Shown one piece after another: positions 56,501 to 61,100 of a stretch of DNA of 64,000 bases. The notes beneath the pieces were generated by a model. It made no database searches. It was given only the letters and a program-made list of their open reading frames with translations, and was not told where the DNA came from. The DNA is from Shimazuella soli (GTDB lineage Bacteria > Bacillota > Bacilli > Thermoactinomycetales > Thermoactinomycetaceae): contig NZ_JAKWBN010000002.1 in assembly GCF_022511585.1 (NCBI RefSeq), forward strand, positions 644,205-708,204, in the 5' to 3' direction. How positions within the stretch are numbered: position 1 is the stretch's first letter; every line of letters begins with the position of its first letter. The translations under genes and the position numbers were made by a program.

Positions 56501-58187
56501 CGAAAGTCCTACGGGAACTCTGACATATGGTGAACTTTATCAAAATGCAGCACAGCTTGCTTATTATTTACGAATGGCAGAAGTGAAACCGGAAGATTGT
56601 GTTGGTGTACTTTTGGATCGGTCTATTGAGTTAGTGATAAGTTTGGTAGCGATTCATCTCCTAGGAGCTACTTATGTACCGATTGATCCAGCTTATCCAG
56701 AGAATCGAATTAACAGCATGATCCAAAATTCAGGGATGAACGTAATTATTACAGATAGTTCCTTCCAATCCAAGTGTGAAGCTTCCCATAAGCATTTGAT
56801 ATGTATGGATACAGATAAAGCAAATTGGATCAGTATGCCAACTATCCATACACGATTAGTTCAGCCACATCATCTAGCTTATGTTGTCTATACTTCGGGA
56901 TCGACAGGAGATCCAAAAGGAGTGGAGATCACTCATTCATCTCTGCAACAACTCGTAGATTGGCATCAAGCTACTTATGAGCTTACTCGCGAGGATAGGT
57001 GTTCTATGTTAGCTGGGGTTGGATTTGATGCTTCTGCTTGGGAGATATGGACAGCATTAGCAAGTGGATCGACATTGATAATAGGTGAAGAGGAAAATCG
57101 GCTTTCTCCTAGCCGTTTAAAAAATTGGTTGATTCAAGCTAATATTTCCATTAGTTTTGTTCCTACGGTTATCTGTGAAGCATTTTTCCAATTGGATTGG
57201 CCAAGTGCAACTTCATTGCGTGTATTGCTCACTGGTGGAGATCAGCTTCGCCGATATCCACCAGCATCATTTCCGATAAAAGTAGTAAATCACTATGGTC
57301 CTACAGAAAATACAGTTGTTGCCACATCTGGTGTGGTATATGCAGATGGGGATAGGCAGGATCTTCCTTCGATCGGATTCCCTATAGCTGGAACCTCAGT
57401 CGCTGTTGTAAATGAGTTTGGTCAACAACTTCCAATTGGTGTTCCTGGAGAATTGTGGCTATCTGGAAAGAGTTTAGCCAATGGTTATCGAAAACAAAGG
57501 GATCTTACAATAGAAAAGTTTATCCATCACTCCCAATTAGGCAGAGTTTATCAAACTGGAGATATTGTTCGCTATGGAATGGACGGTCAATTACTGTTCA
57601 TTGGGAGAAAAGATAATCAAGTGCAGCTTCGGGGATATAGAATTGAACTTGGAGAGATTGAAGCAGTATTGATGGAGCATGAAGAAGTGACTCAAGCCGT
57701 GGTACTTATGCAAGAACAAGCAAATGGAGAGAAAGTGTTACATGCTTTTGTTGTGGCAAACCGAGATTTACAAACGGAAATGCTTACATTAATAAAGCAG
57801 AAGTTACCAGATTACATGCATCCGTCATCAATCAATTGGTTGATGAAAATTCCGATTACAGAAAATGGAAAAATCGACAAAGCATCCTTGTTAGATTTGG
57901 AAATTCAGCCTACATCATCTTATGTTGCACCTAGTACTCCCATGGAACAGAGGCTTGTCTCCATCTGGGAGGAAGTAATCGGATCAAAGCAAAAAATCGG
58001 TATAGAGGATAATTTTTTTCAGCTTGGGGGTCATTCCCTTATGGCTACTCAAATTATTACTCGAGTAAATGAATTGTATCGTTGTAACCTTCCGCTTAAG
58101 GTGTTATTTGAATCTCCGACGATTCATGAGTTAGTAAAGCAAATAAAACAAAATCTTCTTCGTAAGGCTTCTGTAAGAAAGGGATGA
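47502..58187 (+). CDS. Lipopeptide synthetase 2: C-A(Ala)-PCP-C-A(Leu)-PCP-E-C-A(Leu)-PCP
   Basis: Three-module synthetase of 3561 residues. Module 2: condensation domain of the type that follows an epimerase (YPLTPAQQGILFHSL; HHLLLD at 143-148), adenylation D651 with pocket DLFNNALTYK (alanine), PCP Ser980. Module 3: LCL-type condensation (LPLSPSQKRIWFLEQ; HHLIAD at 1169-1174), adenylation D1690 with pocket DAWFLGHVV plus lysine (leucine-like), PCP Ser2021 in LGGDS, epimerization with HHLIID at 2204-2209. Module 4: DCL-type condensation (YPLSPLQEGMLFHSL; HHVLLD at 2668-2673), adenylation D3176 with the same DAWFLGHVV pocket, PCP Ser3512. No thioesterase is present. The start codon touches the stop of synthetase 1, implying translational coupling. 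Confidence 0.94.
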   Translation: MLQEGIQDVYPLTPAQQGILFHSLDDTIVGVYVNQLCLRLHGCIDLIRFEQAWKHIVQRHDVFRTAFFWEELSAPLQVVSEEGNIPFETKDWSHLTEKSQEESWRKLLIQDRELGFDLQEAPLTRVTMIKVAEKQYRILWTFHHLLLDGWSCSIVLKELLDFYYGRTDFQESVAFSEFVAWIEANDQSEALDYWGRQVTSIEEPTLLSDQKIHEQSPLTIPSEHNLVFSIEQTKLIRQIAKQLNITESTLLLGAWMLTVSLFTSKSDIVVGMAVSGRSALLENYENRVGMHMNTVPVHGTVTCEDEIQDWLQKLQQKLLDIRMYEHTSLADIGAYSQVAGDVSLFDNLFVYENYPSEEWKQEDFSLVIEESIERSHYPLTLMVIPNEEIRCRWIYNSTLSSTKVNAFASHFRHILLQMLAMPDQSLSSLEWTTIEEKQQIFSWNQSDSAFILSDERMHQLLEKQVGLFSDKIAIRWGIETITYQELNNRSNQLARLLLQKGIQAGDVIAVGMPRSIEMVIAIYAIWKMGGAYLPIDLTYPEARLSYILSDAKAKLMISTSDVVFDLPAYRGETILYDQVTELLASLSSLDLQLEGSNMSLAYVIYTSGSTGEPKGVMINHCNAVHLMQWASTIFSPEERAGVLASTSICFDLSVFELFFPLSNGGMVIGVENILELAELNEKEQVTLINTVPSAIAELLELDAIPSNVKTVNLAGEPLTNQLAQKLYELGHVEKVYNLYGPTEDTTYSTYSLVEKGSAEIPAIGRPIDHTEVFVMNEYGKLMPIGIPGELYIGGAGVSAGYLNHPTLTAEKFVNHPFRSEEKLYRTGDRAVLLENGEFKFLGRLDHQVKIRGFRIEPAEIEHILEKHQGVTKAIVVAKENQLIAYVIGQGYNFDFENYLTSFLPSYMVPNHFIEIDEFPLTPNGKIDRKALLDRQIEQVNVILPTNDSPLEEILKEVWKEVLGLTSVSTIDNFFALGGHSLLATQVISRISRIFQVTMPIRSLFQSPTIKQLARDLDQMLHTHQEENDPIRRYQHTEKLPLSPSQKRIWFLEQVLPFKHVYHLPFVLKIEGHIEKQGLERAICYLIDRHPALRTSFYQEDGVPYQLIEETLSISLEEMDVRSAKSPEQEAKLQIEKEIEVPFSLDFAPLIRVKLYRLADDEFYLFFLMHHLIADGWSLSILSRELFQVYESILIEKDIDLPTLPLEPVDYALYLEELAESTSWNRKISYWKEKLLDLPSLVLPTDFPRPNEQSYEGNTLYHPLSVSLSEDLKVLSNEQGCTLYMVLLSAFQVLLSRYTGQTDIVVGSPVAGRNDEQLEGLIGFFVETIVIRTDLNKAATWTDLLQLVREVSLEAYANSQVPFEKVVDAIAPDRKLGESPLFQIMFAMQSISNEKQTNGNLVIQHIPVPLPSAKFDLTLTATEQPEGIFLTFEYNRNLFEEKTIRRIMKNYEHILQEMVRDLDQKFQSFSLLCQEEEELLHSWSVSEEKVSSDFRSLTEQIQAQVEIVPEGLAVVEDQKSLSYLELEQQSTQLALFLRSIGVGKHDRVAICSHRCPELVVVLLGVMKLGACYVPLDPTYPLDRLAFMIEDSGASVLLTQHHLTGWLDGLATTTFVMDKHPVSWDHMPIEAPFSPIEENQLAYMVYTSGSTGLPKGVCITHGGLHNLVQWHRQSYQLTIEDRTTMLAGPAFDAAVWEIWPTLAAGGTLIIPNEEKKADPTELRDWLISQGITISFIPTPLLAQLLSIPWANGGSLRYLLTGGDQLHVYPPDDFPVPIYNHYGPTENTVVTTAGLVPSKGIWSPSIGKPIYGVRTHVLDENGLPVPIGVPGELCIGGNQLAARYHELPEKTEQSFIQHPIYGRLYKTGDRVKMMADGNLQFQGRIDRQVSIRGYRVELGEIEATLAQLDRVHESVVLVVNNNLVAYVEMDGDDTQYVKDELAQKLPAYMLPKLFIFIPSLPLTENGKLDRANLPEPKWDQLVDENVFVAPCTKIECQLAEIWEQLLNIEQVSVNDNFFQLGGDSIISIQMVARAKNAGIAITAKQVFSHQTILELSKVAKLVQETKHDQGLIVGEVSLTPIQTWFFEQQMDNPNHFNQAMLLILKQPLSASIFTAALEKLMEHHDSFRLRFVETDRGWRQSYSTISASVPFQVLDISSLSEEEQMEAIKQVGQRTQTSLHLNEGPVFRAIYFKHAIEQADKLLLVAHHLIIDGVSWRIILEDLSDIYQQLEMGKEPVLSAKTTSYQAWSNTLLKLTQSRDWAKEIAFWNEQQVGKDELLPVCIGESENMQTDAKEISFRLTKELTRQLVTQSFQAYRAHVSELLLASLVNSYHAWSGNDTVSIDLEGHGREESIADGTDLSRTIGWFTTIYPVKFNIEAEKWEQLVPIVQRQLSHARKQGITYGMLKYLKMGELSSSSQISFNYLGQFQADPDSIWETSTSEGIGSLIDPAFRRPYALDVWSAIQDDQLQVKFTYDPLQFSKVQITSWITLYQQQLNLLIQHCMAKKPQPMLVDFPSAKLSTEELLKVPKLSDVKSIYPLSPLQEGMLFHSLYENDKEAYVIQMTMKITGELNVTAFREAWNQLVERHPQLTVSIWWKGVSTAHQIAWNHLEIPIHQMDWSDKSRVEQEQLLTDFLVNDRKKGFELTEPPLMRVEAITIGKQEHRLVWSYHHVLLDGWSMPIVLDELLEIYQSLLTQHRLQLPSVGSYEQYFEWLSEQDEELAKSYWSHQLADASAAVIAIQADDGSKSAHEEWVTFLSDEWTEQIKLFAKQQKVTMNTVIQAVWGIFLSAYSGQSHLLYGTTVSGRPGSLNGVEQIVGPFISTVPVRIDLNKNLLIDNYLIGLQQQLKDTEEYAYIPLTKIADWAGAGAEEPLFHYLLVMENYQMSSLEKESVQISELKGIENSHYPLVLVVSPGERLFFKWMYDSSSFNEATIKRFMRLFTSLLQQFVQSNDGTIAELNFLLEEEKEKLQNWHQTKEVSNPLSVLERIVIHATESPDHIAIESPTGTLTYGELYQNAAQLAYYLRMAEVKPEDCVGVLLDRSIELVISLVAIHLLGATYVPIDPAYPENRINSMIQNSGMNVIITDSSFQSKCEASHKHLICMDTDKANWISMPTIHTRLVQPHHLAYVVYTSGSTGDPKGVEITHSSLQQLVDWHQATYELTREDRCSMLAGVGFDASAWEIWTALASGSTLIIGEEENRLSPSRLKNWLIQANISISFVPTVICEAFFQLDWPSATSLRVLLTGGDQLRRYPPASFPIKVVNHYGPTENTVVATSGVVYADGDRQDLPSIGFPIAGTSVAVVNEFGQQLPIGVPGELWLSGKSLANGYRKQRDLTIEKFIHHSQLGRVYQTGDIVRYGMDGQLLFIGRKDNQVQLRGYRIELGEIEAVLMEHEEVTQAVVLMQEQANGEKVLHAFVVANRDLQTEMLTLIKQKLPDYMHPSSINWLMKIPITENGKIDKASLLDLEIQPTSSYVAPSTPMEQRLVSIWEEVIGSKQKIGIEDNFFQLGGHSLMATQIITRVNELYRCNLPLKVLFESPTIHELVKQIKQNLLRKASVRKG

Positions 58188-58192
58188 CCAGA

Positions 58193-61100
58193 GTGGACAA
58201 TAAAAATACAAACACAAAGGGCAAAGCATTAGAAGTTCTTTTAATGCAACATCCTTTCCTAACGTGTGTGAAAATCAAAAGAGAGCAAAATAAGCAAATT
58301 GTTTATTTTGTCTCTAAAAAATCAAGAGTTCCTAAAAGATTTGAACTTCGACAGTATTTAAAATCGATGGAAGTTGATAATCTCGATTCTACCATATTTG
58401 TAGAAGTTCCTTCGCTTGAAAAAGCGGAGGAAACTTCTTTTTCTGTTTCTTTTAGCACCGTTACAGAAGAATTAGTTGCAGAAATATGGGGAATTTGGGG
58501 TGATAAAACATATACAAGCGTTTATGACCTTTTTTCTGAAAAACATGTTGTTGAAAATATGATAGAACACCTTAGAGAAACTTTTGAAGTAGATATTTCA
58601 GCTGACTGTATACTAGATGTTCCTATATGTGAAGTAGCTGAGTATATTGATGCTCAGCTAGAATCAAGTACTCCCGCCAAAGCTGCATTAGATAAACAAA
58701 AACCTGTCGTGCTTTCCTCTGCGCAACAAAGAATATGGTTTTGGGAGCAACTTATCCCTAATACAACGGTATACTCTGTACCTGCTGCTTATAAGTTGAC
58801 AGGCAAAGTAGAACTTACAAGACTTTATCACGCATTTGAACACTTGATTCATAGACATCCTATTCTTCGTGTTACTTTTCGTGCAAATGAAGATGGAATT
58901 CCTGAACAACATTTACATACTCAGCTCTCAGATTGGTTTTTTTATCAAGATTTAAGAGAAGAAGCACAACCTGAGAAATTCGTAGAATCTTGCATGCTCC
59001 ATGACTTGGAACAAACATTTGATCTTTTACATGGTCCTTTATTTCGTATTTATGTATATCAATTGAAAAATGAATGGAGACTGCTGATTTTAGCTCATCA
59101 TCTTGTTATAGATGGGTGGTCTTTGGGGGTACTTGTTAGAGATTTAGCTGCTCTCTATGATGGTATACAATTACCGGCAAATGAAATTGATTATCTTGAT
59201 TATGCAGCTTACGAACAAGGAAAAGACTGGGAAAAAGAAGCCAGTCAGTTGGCTTATTGGAAGGGAAAATTACAAAACCTTCCTATGACACGAGTACCGA
59301 CTGATTATCCTAGATGTGAAAAAGAATCTTATCGAGGTTCAAGTATAACGAAAACTTTTTCGTCTCATTTGGTTCGTAAGCTTCACCAAGTTGCACAATC
59401 GACTGGTTCGAGTTTATATATGGTTTTACTCACGGCATTCCAATTACTTTTATCCAGATATGGTGGAGGAAAAGATATTGTAGTTGGAAGTCCTGTCGCA
59501 GGTCGTTTTCAATCTGAATGGGAGAAAGTGATTGGATTTTTTGTTAACACCATTGTACTTCGAACAGATTTATCAGGGAATCCAACATGGGATCAATTGA
59601 TTGGGCGTGTAAAAGATACCGTATTAGATGCTTTTTCTCATCAAGAGGTTCCATTTGATAAAGTTGTGGAAGCAGTTTCACCAGATAGGCAAACCTCCTT
59701 GTCGCCAATTTTTCAAGCTATGTTTGTTTTGCAAAATATGGATTTAGACACCGCAATGGACTCTTCTATACAGTTTGAACCAATTTTATTATCCCAGTCT
59801 ATTGCAAAATTTGATCTGACGTTGACCATGCTAGAAAAAGATGAAGAACTTCGTGCTATTTTGGAATATAATTCAGATTTATTTGCAGCTACTACTATAG
59901 AAAGAATGCTCGAGCAATTAGAGTTGCTGCTGGTTAGCATGACTTCTGACCGAAATTCTTGTGTTCATCAAGTAAGTATACAAACAGAGAATGAAAAAAA
60001 GGAAGCGTTGGAGTGGCATCATGCCGAAAAAACATATGAAGAACAGTCTATTCCCGTTCTGTTTGAGCGACAAGCACAACAAAATCCACATGCTATCGCA
60101 ATGCAATTGCGTGGAGAATGCTGTACTTATCAAGAGTTGAATTACAGAGCAAATCAAGTGGCGCGATATTTATCTGCACAAGGAATTGGAGCAGGCGATC
60201 GAATTGGTATCTGCTTCGAGCGCTCGATGGAACTTTATATCAGTATGATTGCAATCGTAAAGTTAGGTGCTGTCTATGTACCTTTTGATGTTCAGTATCC
60301 TAAAGAACGTTTTGCTTATCTGTTATCTGATGCAAAACTATCTTTAGCATTAACTTCTGCTAAGTTTCAAGATCGATTTCAAGATGTACCATTCTCCATG
60401 GTAATATGGGAGCAAATGGATTTACGTGAAGTGAGCACAAGCAATTATGATTCACTGGCAACGATTGATTCCCTTGTTTATGTGATGTATACATCTGGAT
60501 CAACAGGTCAACCAAAAGGCGTGGAGATCACTGCAAGAGGAATTGTTCGTCTCGTTCAAAAACCGAATTATATGGAAATTACACCGGATGATGTTTTTTT
60601 ACAATTGGCTCCAGTTGCTTTTGATGCTGCTACATTAGAAATCTGGGGATGTTTCTTAAATGGTGCGAAGTTGGTAATTATGCCCCCTGAAATTCCATCT
60701 TTAGAAGAGATTAGTGATGTCATTGTACAAAACCAAATAACAACATTATGGTTGACAGCGGGGTTATTTCGCCTCATGGTGGAAGAACATCTTTCTTCAC
60801 TTTTAGGCCTTCGATACTTGATAACTGGTGGAGATGTTGTTTCTGCAAGCCATGTAAAACAAATATTAGCGCATAATGGACCACAAGTGATCAATGGTTA
60901 CGGTCCAACAGAAAATACAACTTTCACTTGTTGCTATCCGATTCCAGCAGATTGGCACGGGGATACATCTGTTCCTATTGGAAGACCGATAAATGGCACC
61001 TATGTGTATATTTTAGATGACAATAGAATGGAAGTTCCACTTGGTGTACCAGGAGAATTGTACATTGGTGGAGATGGTTTAGCATTAGGTTATGCCAACA

